A stretch of DNA of 64,000 nucleotides from NCBI GenBank assembly GCA_965262505.1, contig CBDHFM010000020.1:1-64000 (forward strand), given 5' to 3'. A program made the position numbers and the translations under genes. Positions 17,255 to 25,776 of the stretch are shown here, piece by piece. The notes beneath the pieces are model-generated. The model saw nothing but the letters and a program-made list of their open reading frames with translations. It had not been told where the DNA came from and made no database searches. The stretch comes from JACPPO01 sp965262505 (GTDB lineage: Bacteria; Acidobacteriota; Vicinamibacteria; Vicinamibacterales; UBA2999). Within the stretch, counting starts at the first letter, position 1. Each line of letters starts with the position of its first letter.

Positions 17255-18349
17255 CTATTGGCCCGTGAGCTGCGCCCAGAGCGCAACGGTGCGTGGCGAG
17301 GCCTCCACCCCGATCAGCCGCTCGTGGATGCGCCTGACCGCTCGGCGCGCCGCGACTAGCTTCGCGTCGCCAGCCCAAAAAAGCGCCTGATCGACGATGC
17401 TCTCCCATCTATCGAACAACGTCATCCCTATACCAAGCTCGCTCGACCATGCCGCGAGCACGGCCGTGTCCAGTGGCGCTTGATCATCGGCGACAGCTAC
17501 CACGGCGGCTTCCTGAACTCCCATCTCCGCGCATTTGGCCCCAAAGATCCTCACGTCGGACATGGTGACAGGCTTGTCCCTGATCTCGAACGCTTTCTCC
17601 CAGGAGTCCGTTGCGGCGACAGCCCGTACGCAAACGTCTCCCGGATACTTGCGGCTTGGGTCGTTGATCCTCCCGCTCTCCACGCGCTCCGGACCGGCGA
17701 AGGCGTCCATCAGGCCAGCCACAACTGCCTGGGCTCGACGTCCGCCTTCCGACTCGTTCCGCACCAGCGCACGGACTGCCGCAGCCAGACCCTCTGGGGT
17801 GATCGCGGACTCGCCTTCAGGGACCACGTAGCGCACTTGATGCCGTCGACGCTCCACGATGAACGCCGCCAGCGCCGCGCGAGCTTTCCGCGTCGTGGAG
17901 ACGGCCTGCAGCTCATTGACCAGTTCGATCATATAGTCGAAGGCGGCGCGGCCGCTGGGATGCACTGGCGTGCCGTCACCGAGCCTGGTTATGCGGAAGT
18001 ACGGCTGATTGTTCAGCGGCTGTCGCCCCGTGACGCCGATGCTGACGCCAAGCTCAGCAGCGAGCGGCACGAGGACCTTTTCGCACAAGATTCGTGCGGA
18101 GTAGGCCCGCGGGTTGCCACGGGCATGCCTGGGCTTGATCGCGAGTAGATCGACGTCCACACGCATGGCCTTGGCGATCATCGCAGTGCCGAGAAGAGCG
18201 ATGTGGGTCTTCGAGGACCCTCCCTCACAGAGTCTTGAGAACCTCTCCACCTTCTTGAACCATGCCCGATCGAACCGCGCGCTGTCAGCCGCGGCGGCGG
18301 CGCGGCGAACGACGGACTCGCCCTCGCTCTTGTCGAAGCTAATGCCCAT
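17255..18349 (-). CDS. SacI-family type II restriction endonuclease
   Basis: A 364-residue protein resembling the SacI restriction endonuclease family, recalled as cutting GAGCTC. Matching blocks are FDRAWFKKVERFSRLCEGG, THIALLGTAMIAKA, AYSARILCEKVLVPLAAELG and GVTGRQPLNNQPYFR. The start MGISFDKSEG is chosen because it overlaps the end of the upstream regulator gene by 11 bp, a tight coupling common in such systems. The cognate cytosine methyltransferase is divergent about 335 bp away. Specificity for GAGCTC is inferred from family only. Confidence 0.75.
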   Translation of the reverse strand: MGISFDKSEGESVVRRAAAAADSARFDRAWFKKVERFSRLCEGGSSKTHIALLGTAMIAKAMRVDVDLLAIKPRHARGNPRAYSARILCEKVLVPLAAELGVSIGVTGRQPLNNQPYFRITRLGDGTPVHPSGRAAFDYMIELVNELQAVSTTRKARAALAAFIVERRRHQVRYVVPEGESAITPEGLAAAVRALVRNESEGGRRAQAVVAGLMDAFAGPERVESGRINDPSRKYPGDVCVRAVAATDSWEKAFEIRDKPVTMSDVRIFGAKCAEMGVQEAAVVAVADDQAPLDTAVLAAWSSELGIGMTLFDRWESIVDQALFWAGDAKLVAARRAVRRIHERLIGVEASPRTVALWAQLTGQ

Positions 18350-18584
18350 TGGGATCCTCGGGATCGAGGACGAGCAGGTCGCCGGGCTGACAGTCCAGGG
18401 CGTGGCAGAGTTTGGCGATCGTGCCCAACGTGCTGTTGTAGCTCGGTCGCGAGGCAACCGATTCCAGCGTGCGCCTGGACAGGCCGGTACGTTGCGCGAG
18501 GCGTTCGTAGGTCATGCGCTCGCCCGTGCGGCGACGGTGAGCATCCATCGCTTCTCGAAGCTTGACTCGAATCACTGAGGCCAA
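18339..18584 (-). CDS. XRE-type controller protein of the restriction system
   Basis: An 81-residue helix-turn-helix protein (MTYERLAQRTGLSRRTLESV, then TLGTIAKLCHALDCQPGDLL) of the Cro/CI type. It is transcribed ahead of and overlaps the endonuclease gene, and is divergent from the methyltransferase. This is the usual place for a C protein that delays endonuclease expression until DNA is methylated. Confidence 0.75.
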   Translation of the reverse strand: MASVIRVKLREAMDAHRRRTGERMTYERLAQRTGLSRRTLESVASRPSYNSTLGTIAKLCHALDCQPGDLLVLDPEDPNGH

Positions 18585-18683
18585 GAAAGCTGTATTGACA
18601 ATACAATTTTATTCAGGTACGCTTCCCCTAACTACGCCAATAGTATTGCCTTTGGCTTGGGCGAGTCGTGTTGGGGAGTCCAC

Positions 18684-19943
18684 ATGGCGAAGAGACAGCT
18701 GAGCGCCATCAGCCTCTACACAGGGGTTGGCGGACTCGACTTCGGCTTCGAGGCGGCCGGCTTCCGCACCGCCGTGGCGGTGGAACTGGATCCCGTCGCT
18801 TGCCGCAGCATTCGCCGCAATCGGCCCGGTTGGAATCTCATCGAGCGCGACATTCACGATGTTTCGTCTGGCGAGATCCTTCGGTGCGCGGGACTTCGTG
18901 TCGGCCAGGCCGACGTTTTGATCGGCGGTCCCCCGTGCCAGCCTTTTTCCAAGTCATCCTATTGGGTCAACGGCGACGCACGACGGCTTGACGATCCCCG
19001 AGCCGACACGCTCACCGCCTATCTGCGCGTGCTCCGCGACACGAAGCCCAGAGCGTTTCTCCTCGAGAACGTCTACGGCCTAGTCTACAAGGGAAAAGAC
19101 GAGGGTCTGAGGCATCTGCTTGACGGCGTCGCCAGCATCAACCGGGAGGTCGGCACCAACTATCGGGTGAGCTGGAAGATGCTGAACGCGGCACACGTTG
19201 GTGTCCCTCAGCTCCGCGAGCGCGTGTTCCTGATTGGAAGCCGCGATGGAGAGAACTTCGCGTTTCCTCACCCGACGCACGGTTCGCGGGACACCCGACC
19301 GCTCATTGACGACCACGTAGAACCATATCGCACGGCGTGGGACGCCATTGGCGACCTGCCCGACGCTCCGCGCGAGCCCTCGCTCACGGTGGGTGGAAAG
19401 TGGGGCGCGCTGCTCCCGTCCATTCCAGAAGGCCAGAACTATCTTTGGCACACTAGCCGCGGCGGCGGGCTTCGATTGTTCGGGTGGCGCACCCGCTACT
19501 GGAGCTTTTTGCTCAAGCTCGCGAAGGGCCAGCCTTCATGGACCATCCAGGCCCAACCCGGCTCGGCCATCGGGCCCTTCCACTGGCGCAGCCGGAAGCT
19601 AACTAGCCGTGAGATGTGCCGCTTGCAGACGTTTCCGGACGATCTGACGTTCGATTGCGGGCGGGCGGATGTTCAGAAGCTGCTCGGCAACGCCGTGCCC
19701 TCGCTGCTGGCCGAGGTGCTGGCGCGGGAGATTCGCTGCCAGCTTCTCGGCGACCGACGCGACCTCAGTGAACTCAAGCTGATTCACCCTGCGCGTGTTT
19801 CGACGCCCGGTCCGGAGCCCATTGCGCCGGTTCCCGTGCGCTACCGGGAGCTGATTGGCGACCACCCGGATCACCCGGGCGAAGGACGTCTTTCGGGACG
19901 ACCAAGGTCGAACGACCCTCGCGCTGCCCTCAGCCTGTGGTGA
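18684..19943 (+). CDS. DNA (cytosine-5)-methyltransferase of the SacI-like system
   Basis: A 419-residue C5-methyltransferase that would protect the recognition site. Visible motifs: I (ISLYTGVGGLDFGFEAAGF), IV with catalytic Cys (IGGPPCQPFSKSSYW), VI (RAFLLENVYGL), VIII (GVPQLRERVFLIG) and X (LLGNAVPSLLAEVLAREI). GGGGAG about ten bases before ATG at 18684 supports the start. Divergent to the controller and endonuclease genes, it completes a type II system. Confidence 0.9.
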   Translation: MAKRQLSAISLYTGVGGLDFGFEAAGFRTAVAVELDPVACRSIRRNRPGWNLIERDIHDVSSGEILRCAGLRVGQADVLIGGPPCQPFSKSSYWVNGDARRLDDPRADTLTAYLRVLRDTKPRAFLLENVYGLVYKGKDEGLRHLLDGVASINREVGTNYRVSWKMLNAAHVGVPQLRERVFLIGSRDGENFAFPHPTHGSRDTRPLIDDHVEPYRTAWDAIGDLPDAPREPSLTVGGKWGALLPSIPEGQNYLWHTSRGGGLRLFGWRTRYWSFLLKLAKGQPSWTIQAQPGSAIGPFHWRSRKLTSREMCRLQTFPDDLTFDCGRADVQKLLGNAVPSLLAEVLAREIRCQLLGDRRDLSELKLIHPARVSTPGPEPIAPVPVRYRELIGDHPDHPGEGRLSGRPRSNDPRAALSLW

Positions 19944-20519
19944 TGGAGCAGCCGGAGCCCTGGTGGTGCTCGAAATTGAGGGCGCACCGCGGCGTGGAGT
20001 GCGCCCCTTCGGGTGGAAGCGCTTCGGTGAAGGCGGCCACGGATTGCTCAAGGCGCGCTGTCCCGCGCTCCCGCTCGCCCAGGGTCGCAAGGGCGACGCC
20101 AAGCGCCATATGCACGGAGGCGCGGCGCGCCGATTCGACCGCACCGCCTTCGAGCAGGGCGACGATCTTCTCGGTGACGTCGTTCAGGCCCTTCTCCAGC
20201 ACCAGGCCGCGTACTTCCGTTCTTGCGATCGGCGCCGCAACTCTCAGCGCCTCGGCGGTGAGCTGCGCGCAGAGGACGTCGTGGAGGCTTCCGCAACCGT
20301 GCCCGTGTCGCGTCCGGCGCTATCGTTTCCCAACCAGCACAACACCAAGCGAAATCGCTTTTCGGGAAGCGGTAATCTGGCCTTAAAAGCGTTGGCGAGG
20401 GCCAACCGCGCCTGTTGAGGCGACGGCAGGAACTGCCCCCAAAACAACTTAAGCCAAGTCCCAAACACCGCCACGACGAGGCCGACGATCCAGACGGCTG
20501 GACTCGTTAACAACTCCAT
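19930..20519 (-). pseudogene. Frameshifted membrane-anchored TPR-like protein
   Basis: The first frame starts MELLTSPAVWIVGLVVAVFG, a membrane helix, and reads to TVAEA. The homologous sequence then continues in another frame (HDVLCAQLTAEALRVAAPIA, then RASVHMALGVALATLGERE and LEQSVAAFTEAL), which has the spacing of tetratricopeptide repeats. One indel near 20285 explains the break. The 3' end overlaps the methyltransferase end and is probably truncated. Confidence 0.55.
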
Positions 20520-20629
20520 TCGGTGGATTCTTTCACCGCTAGGACTACGCGCTCGCCGGCGGGACTACCGGCTCGGCTATAGCCTCGGCGCGCTGAACCG
20601 GGAGACGCTGGACGTCGAGGTTGGCGGGT

Positions 20630-20728
20630 GTTGTCGCTCACCGAGGCGTTGACCAAGCGGCACGCGGTTACGCTCGGAGGGCCGATAGCGGTCTCGGCCG
20701 GGGCGATCTGGGCGAGTGAATCCTTCAC
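20630..20728 (-). pseudogene. Tyrosine recombinase, N-terminal fragment
   Basis: About 30 codons (AIGPPSVTACRLVNASVSDN) match the fragment at 39.7-39.9 kb (AIGRPTATARKLVEASVSDN). It begins with GTG within a dif-like site, the same arrangement as the intact recombinase at 54.6 kb. Confidence 0.5.
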
Positions 20729-20750
20729 GATAAAGGTAATTATCGGTAAT
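20723..20750 (+). other. dif-like (XerCD-type) recombination site
   Basis: Box CTTCACGATAA (20723-20733), spacer AGGTAA (20734-20739), box TTATCGGTAAT (20740-20750). It overlaps the start of a recombinase fragment and marks the left edge of the CBASS region. Confidence 0.6.
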
Positions 20751-20819
20751 ATTTATTGGCCGTCGAGCGAGGGCTCATGCCCCGATCCTTCATCGGCCTT
20801 GACTTTTGAAGCACCCTAA

Positions 20820-20833
20820 GTGTAAGCTTACAC
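20820..20833. promoter_or_regulatory. Operator palindrome of the XRE/ImmA pair
   Basis: A perfect 14-bp palindrome GTGTAAGCTTACAC ends 10 bp before the XRE start. The half-site TGTAAGCT recurs at 21909-21916 upstream of the CBASS genes. It is a good candidate for autoregulation by the XRE protein. Confidence 0.65.
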
Positions 20834-20843
20834 ATGACGGCGC

Positions 20844-21179
20844 ATGAAGACCCTTGGCGAGCACCTCCGGGAACTCAGGGAAAACAAGGATTTCTCGGTC
20901 CGGGAGCTTGCCAAGAGGTTGGGAGTGTCGGCCCCTTTTCTGTCCGACGTCGAGCTTGGGAGGCGGCATCCATCCGCCGACGTGTTGTCGAAGCTGGCGC
21001 GCGAACTCGACACGACAGTTGTGGAGCTTCGCCGGCACGATGCTCGGGCGCCTATTCGGGAGTTGCGGCGGATGGCCGCTAACAACCCTGCGATGGGATT
21101 CGCGCTACGGAAGGTCGTCGAGGACGGAGTCGACCCGGAAGACCTGCTCCGCTACCTGCGCGGAAACAAGAAACGATGA
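20844..21179 (+). CDS. XRE-family regulator, possible CapH-like CBASS repressor
   Basis: A 111-residue protein with an N-terminal Cro/CI helix-turn-helix (LGEHLRELRENKDFSVRELA, RLGVSAPFLSDVELGRRHPS) and a C-terminal helical tail. Its stop overlaps the start of an ImmA/IrrE peptidase gene by 4 bp. HTH plus metallopeptidase pairs (CapH/CapP) are known to control CBASS operons in response to DNA damage; the pair here lies just upstream of one in the same orientation. The functional link is inferred from order and the shared operator half-site. Confidence 0.8.
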   Translation: MKTLGEHLRELRENKDFSVRELAKRLGVSAPFLSDVELGRRHPSADVLSKLARELDTTVVELRRHDARAPIRELRRMAANNPAMGFALRKVVEDGVDPEDLLRYLRGNKKR

Positions 21180-21892
21180 GGAACTTCCGCGCAAACGCTG
21201 GTCCGTTCACCGAGAAACCGTTCTTCAGGCAGAAGGACTTCGAGCAAATCTGCGAAGATGAGCTGAAGCAGAACGGCCTGTTCCCGACCGAACCAGCCCC
21301 CGTTCGGATCGATCGGTTCGTGGAGAAACGCTTCAAGATCCAGCCGTCATATAAAGATCTACCCGTGGGGCTTCTGGGGTTCACCCGCTTCAGCTCCGAG
21401 GGAGTCGAGGAAATCGTCGTTTCCAAGGCTCTGGATGACGAAGGCACTCAGATCGCGGAGCGACGACTACGAACAACCCTTGCTCATGAGAGCGGTCACG
21501 GCCTGCTTCATGCCCATCTCTTCACGCTCGGGACTCGGCCGGATTCGCTGTTCGGTGACGGCCTTGATGGTCAGGCACCGAAGATCCTCTGCCGCTCTGG
21601 GGGAATCTCCGGTTCCGAGACACCACGGACGCGAAAGCCGCCATACCGATGGTGGGAGTACCAGGCAAATCAAGCGATGGGAGTGCTTCTAATGCCTAAG
21701 CCTCTGGTACAGGCTGCGCTCGCTCCCGTTCTGACGCCTCGAGGTGTAATCGGAATGCCGATTTTGCCTGCGCACCAGCGCGAATCAGCGATTCGGTTAC
21801 TCGCGGACACGTTCGACGTGAACCCAGTGGTGGCGCGACTGCGGCTGGATGTCCTGCTTCCTGCGGCCGCGGAGGAACAGTTGACGCTCTGA
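21176..21892 (+). CDS. ImmA/IrrE-family metallopeptidase, possible CapP-like regulator
   Basis: A 238-residue zinc peptidase with the motif TLAHESGHGLLHAHLF (HExxH at residues 104-108). It would cleave or displace the XRE partner. Residues 150-170 (PPYRWWEYQANQAMG) supply the downstream conserved WEYQAN region. The last part (about 190-238) is helical. It is translationally coupled to the XRE gene. As in CapH/CapP systems, its trigger is unknown from the sequence. Confidence 0.85.
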   Translation: MRNFRANAGPFTEKPFFRQKDFEQICEDELKQNGLFPTEPAPVRIDRFVEKRFKIQPSYKDLPVGLLGFTRFSSEGVEEIVVSKALDDEGTQIAERRLRTTLAHESGHGLLHAHLFTLGTRPDSLFGDGLDGQAPKILCRSGGISGSETPRTRKPPYRWWEYQANQAMGVLLMPKPLVQAALAPVLTPRGVIGMPILPAHQRESAIRLLADTFDVNPVVARLRLDVLLPAAAEEQLTL

Positions 21893-21908
21893 TTTTTTTT
21901 ACGTAGAA

Positions 21909-21916
21909 TGTAAGCT
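21909..21916 (+). promoter_or_regulatory. Operator half-site upstream of CBASS genes
   Basis: TGTAAGCT, one half of the palindrome at 20820-20833, lies directly after the peptidase gene in an AT-rich stretch. It may let the XRE protein act on a CBASS promoter here. Confidence 0.35.
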
Positions 21917-21961
21917 ACTGTGAGCTTTGCTAAGCTTTGTTAAGGACACGAGGAGGAACCG

Positions 21962-22180
21962 TCCTTGCGCACCGCCGCCCGCATGCAGACCTTTGGAGCC
22001 GGCAGGACCAGGCACCTGCTGACCTTCCCGCGCGCCGAGTTCCTCCGGGAGCTCCGAAGGCACCGGAACGGCCGCCTTCCGCGGCGAGGAGGCGCGGCGG
22101 GAACGGGTTGTCACCGAGATTCCGGAAGGCCAGGCTCACCGGGATCCGGGTAGCGGTTCCCATTGAGGCGCTCGTCAGGT
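21962..22180 (+). pseudogene. Decayed fragment of the 15.3 kb hypothetical gene
   Basis: Frames read ARMQTFGAGRTRHLLTFPRA, LRELRRHRNG and later KARLTGIRVAVPIEAL. These match RAATLMHTFGAALTGHQRTL, LRQLRRHRTG and QARLTGIRVAVPREAL of the gene at 15304, but with frameshifts. It occupies the gap between the peptidase and the CD-NTase. Confidence 0.6.
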
Positions 22181-22298
22181 GAGAGGAGCGATTGTCGGAC
22201 GCGAGCAGGTTGACAGGTCGGGGATAGGCCCCATATCAGGATCTTGTGTTGCCGCACCGCCATCGGGCGGCCTGATGGAGATCAAGGACGAGTCTTTT

Positions 22299-23264
22299 AT
22301 GGCCCGCAAATATGTTGACCACCGCGAGATCCTTCGCTTCGCACAGGACCGCGTCAACCTGCCGCAGGACAAGGCGCAGACCTACCGGGCGCAAGCGCGC
22401 AGACTCCGCGAACGACTCGAGAGCTATCTCTCCGAAAACCCCGACTTCACGCTGCGCAAGATGCTGCTGTCGGGAAGCCTCGCCAAGGGGACGGCGCTCC
22501 GGTCGCTCAATGACATAGACGTCGCCTGCTACATCGCCGGCGCTGAGGCGCCTTCCGATGTCGCGGAACTGATCGAATACCTCACGGAGAGACTCCGAGC
22601 CGCATTCCCGAACTTCCAGCCGGACCAGGTACAACCGCAGACATACAGCGTGACGGTGTCGTTCCGCGGCACAGGGCTGGACGTGGATGTGGTTCCTATC
22701 CTGTACGACGACGATCCTGACTGGTACGGCAACTTGGTCAGCCAGGATGACGGTTCCTACCTCAAGACCAGCATCCCGCGTCACCTAGATTTCGCGAAGA
22801 AGCGCAAGCAAGCGCAGCCGCAGGATTTCGTGCAGGTCGTGCGGCTGATCAAGTTCTGGGTGGGGAACCTGGAGCGGGAAGACCCCGGCTTCCGCTTTAA
22901 GTCGTTCATGGTTGAGATGGTCCTCTCGCGCCTGTGCGACGAAGGCCGGGACTTCTCCGACTACCCCGAGGCGCTGCAGCACTTCTTCACGTACGTCGCT
23001 CGAAGCGACCTGCGAGAGAAGATCGTCTTCACGGACTACTACGCTGCGAGCAAGGTGGGCTCATTCACCGAACCGGTGCAGATTATCGACCCGGTTAACG
23101 AAGAGAACAACGTCGCCAAGCTCTACAGCGACAGCCAGGCCGACGCTATCGTCGAGGCCGCGCTGGACGCGGGCGACGCTGTCGACGCTGCCTTGGCGGC
23201 GCCGACGAAGCAGGAAACCCTTCACTACTGGCGGCGCGTGTTCGGCCCATCGTTTCACGTTTGA
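22299..23264 (+). CDS. CD-NTase (CBASS cyclic oligonucleotide synthase)
   Basis: A 321-residue nucleotidyltransferase of the cGAS/DncV-like type, expected to make a cyclic di- or trinucleotide on phage infection. The catalytic signature is LLSGSLAKGT followed by LNDIDV (GS at about 59-60, DID at 72-74), with a third acidic residue in GTGLDVDVVPI (near 130). LIKFWVGNLER and the C-terminal helical domain are typical. AAGGACGAG 7 nt before the ATG at 22299 decides that start over the upstream ATG at 22275. The next genes are HORMA and TRIP13-like, which define type III CBASS; in that type the HORMA protein activates the synthase. Confidence 0.92.
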   Translation: MARKYVDHREILRFAQDRVNLPQDKAQTYRAQARRLRERLESYLSENPDFTLRKMLLSGSLAKGTALRSLNDIDVACYIAGAEAPSDVAELIEYLTERLRAAFPNFQPDQVQPQTYSVTVSFRGTGLDVDVVPILYDDDPDWYGNLVSQDDGSYLKTSIPRHLDFAKKRKQAQPQDFVQVVRLIKFWVGNLEREDPGFRFKSFMVEMVLSRLCDEGRDFSDYPEALQHFFTYVARSDLREKIVFTDYYAASKVGSFTEPVQIIDPVNEENNVAKLYSDSQADAIVEAALDAGDAVDAALAAPTKQETLHYWRRVFGPSFHV

Positions 23265-23273
23265 GATACCAAT

Positions 23274-23789
23274 ATGAGTAGCACCTACACCGATACCGGC
23301 ACCCAAACCTTCTCGTGCGTGCACGCGAAGCGGATTTCGTACAGGGTCGCCACAGACCTCAAGCGGATGCAGAGGCTGTACGGATACCCGACGGATCAGG
23401 ATATCGGGCAATACGATGTTGAACTCGTCGAACTGCTGACGGCGGGATTCCTGGAAAGGGTGACCTACGGGTTCAGACGCGGCGATGTCTGGATCGAACC
23501 CACTCTCCGCTACACGGCCTTCGAGTTGGCGGACTCGGGCTTCGGCGACGACCCGGGTCGAGTCCGTCCCGGAGCGGACATCAGCGGCGCATCGTTCTAC
23601 AGCTACCTGACCTACTCGGGAGCATGGGACGCGCTCTCCGCCTCGGACAGAGACACGTTTAAGAAGAGCCTCCCGTTTGTTCGCGGAGTCGCGCCTGAAC
23701 CCGGGATCCACGGCTATATGCAGCAGGACCTCGCCTATTCGGCCGGCGGTCGCGGCCTGCAACGGGCTACGGTGAGGAGCTGGGGATGA
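23274..23789 (+). CDS. cap7: CBASS HORMA-domain activator (Cap7)
   Basis: A 171-residue bacterial HORMA protein. Recognisable segments are CVHAKRISYRVATDLKRMQR near the start, VELVELLTAGFLERVTYGFR in the middle, DDPGRVRPGADISGASFYSY and the C-terminal safety-belt region ending SAGGRGLQRATVRSWG. In type III CBASS the closed HORMA form binds and activates the CD-NTase and is opened by the TRIP13-like ATPase. The gene lies 9 bp after the CD-NTase and its TGA overlaps the ATPase start. Confidence 0.85.
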   Translation: MSSTYTDTGTQTFSCVHAKRISYRVATDLKRMQRLYGYPTDQDIGQYDVELVELLTAGFLERVTYGFRRGDVWIEPTLRYTAFELADSGFGDDPGRVRPGADISGASFYSYLTYSGAWDALSASDRDTFKKSLPFVRGVAPEPGIHGYMQQDLAYSAGGRGLQRATVRSWG

Positions 23790-24769
23790 CGGAGACGTTG
23801 CAGACGGAGGACCTGTTCGATCCGGCGCTCATCTATCCCGACCCGGATGCACGGGAACGCCTCGCGAGCCTCGTCGGACTCGACGACCACAAGGACCGCC
23901 TGTTCAAGATCCTCACGCTATTGGTCGCGCCGAGCGCCCTGCGGGAGTGGTCGGACCGGTTCCACAATGGCGCATCGAGCCTGCTCGACACGATCCTGGC
24001 GAGACCCCCACTGATAGTCCTTGAAGGGGATGTGGGGTGCGGCAAATCGGCGCTGGCCGAGGCGATTGGGGATTCCGTGGCACGTGAACGGAAGATCGAC
24101 ATCACCCTGTTCCCGATGAGCCTGTCGGCCCGTGGTCAAGGGCGCGTCGGCGAAATGACCCAGCTCCTGTCTGCGGCGTTCGACCGCACCTACACCGAGG
24201 CCTCGAAGCTCGCGGGAGTCGGCGGCGAGCCTTCCCGCGGCGCCGTGATTCTCCTGATCGACGAAGCCGATGCGCTGGCGCAGTCGCGCGAGGCGGCGCA
24301 GATGCACCATGAGGATCGGGCCGGCGTTAATGCGCTCATCCGGGGTGTCGACCGCCTCGCAAAGGCGAGGCTGCCGGTGGCCGTCATCATGTGTACGAAC
24401 AGGCTCGACGCCCTCGACCCGGCCGTGCAGCGGCGCGCCGCCGACATCCTCAGCTTCCGTCGACCGGACCGAGGGCAACGCCGGGCGGTGCTGGGCGATC
24501 TCCTCAAGGAGCTCGGTCTGTGCGATGCGGAAATCGAGGTGATCGTCGACGCCACCGGTGCAGCGGATTGCGGCGATGGGGGCGACGGTGACGGGTTTAC
24601 GTTTTCGGATCTAACGCAGCGGCTGCTGCCCGCGATCGTGCTTAACGCCTTCCCATCGCGAGCGGTCGAGGCCGGCGCGGCGCTAGAGATCGCCCGAAGA
24701 ATGCGCCCGACGCGAGCGTTCGGGGAAGCGAAGGTGCGACGGAGCGGAGCGACGGGAACAGCCGGATAG
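23786..24769 (+). CDS. cap6: TRIP13-like AAA+ ATPase (Cap6)
   Basis: A 327-residue AAA+ remodeller. Walker A is LEGDVGCGKSALAEAIG (residues 81-88 for GDVGCGKS), Walker B is VILLIDEADAL (about 155-163), sensor 1 is VAVIMCTNRLDALD, and the Arg finger region is VQRRAADILSF. It would unfold the HORMA protein and switch CBASS signalling off. The 4-bp overlap with the HORMA gene shows coupling. Confidence 0.9.
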   Translation: MTETLQTEDLFDPALIYPDPDARERLASLVGLDDHKDRLFKILTLLVAPSALREWSDRFHNGASSLLDTILARPPLIVLEGDVGCGKSALAEAIGDSVARERKIDITLFPMSLSARGQGRVGEMTQLLSAAFDRTYTEASKLAGVGGEPSRGAVILLIDEADALAQSREAAQMHHEDRAGVNALIRGVDRLAKARLPVAVIMCTNRLDALDPAVQRRAADILSFRRPDRGQRRAVLGDLLKELGLCDAEIEVIVDATGAADCGDGGDGDGFTFSDLTQRLLPAIVLNAFPSRAVEAGAALEIARRMRPTRAFGEAKVRRSGATGTAG

Positions 24770-24831
24770 CGGGCCCGGAGGCCGGTGACGGCGACGCGCG
24801 CAGAACGCATCTCGTGCAGGACTATATCAGT

Positions 24832-25730
24832 ATGACAGACCCGACGGGGAGCGTGTTCATTTCGTACCGGCGATCCCCGGCGCGTACTGCGGGGAACAGC
24901 GAGGCTGCCTGGGTGCGAGACGCCCTCCGGCACATCGGGCTACCCACGTGGAGGGATTTGGACGACCTGGGGTACGAACCGACAGAGGAGGCACTCGTTG
25001 CCGCGATCAACGATCCATCGCTTTCGGGCGCGATCCTGCTCATTTCCCCAGAGGTGGCGACGTCACCGATCATTCGCCGGGTCGAAGCGCTCCGAATCTT
25101 CAGACGGCGCGCGGCACGAGACGGATTCTGGATCGTGCCGGTGCTGATCGGGCTCGACTATGGCGCGGCCGATGCCGCACTGGACTCGCCCGCAGGTTTT
25201 CAGGACCTCGGGTACTGGAACATGCACAGGATCGAGGGTGAGACGATAGGGTCGGTGGACGCGGAGGCCATCGCGCGCCGCGCAGTCAAGGCCCGGCTCC
25301 GAGCGATTCGAGACATGCGAGCGGACGGTCCGTTGTCGATCGGCGTGTTCGCGCGTCGTCCCCCGGCGGCGCCTTGCAGCCTGACGCACGACTTCTCGGC
25401 TCAGTTCAACGGGCGCAAGGTTGTAGAAGGTGGGTACAGCGCCTTCGAGAAGGGCTTGGTCGACGGCGCGAGCAGGCTCATTGCGACGTTTCCAAACCCT
25501 TGCCTGGTTGGCGAAGGCGTGGCCCCCCTCCCGTTGGGAGCCCTAGTCGGAGCTGTTTACTCGCCAAGAGCCGGGTTCAAGCTCGTCTGGTCCCAGTTCG
25601 TAGAGGGGCGGGAGCCCCAACGCTGGTCCTTGGACTTGCCGGGTAGTGAGTTGCCAATGGACGCGCCCGTGACCAAGGGCGACCCCTCGTCCGAGGATCT
25701 GTTGCTTGCCGTCGGGGTATCGGCGAACAT
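24832..25730 (+). pseudogene. TIR-SAVED CBASS effector, N-terminal 299 codons (cut by Tn3)
   Basis: The CBASS effector begins with a TIR domain (SVFISYRRSPA at 7-17, a candidate catalytic Glu at 52 or 53 in EPTEEALVAAI, GAILLISPEV) expected to destroy NAD+. It is followed by the first part of a SAVED domain, which senses cyclic oligonucleotides. The Tn3 element begins at 25731, so the native frame ends at VGVSAN plus two bases. The missing part is at 58485-58830 on the minus strand; joining gives 899 + 346 = 1245 nt, exactly 415 codons with the stop, and restores ANIEHAVAELG. In the present arrangement the protein would end within transposon sequence (GLGEQWNRKYGRR and a few more residues). 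Confidence 0.9.
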
Positions 25731-25776
25731 GGGGCTTGGGGAGCAATGGAACCGAAAGTACGGTAGAAGACTCGAT

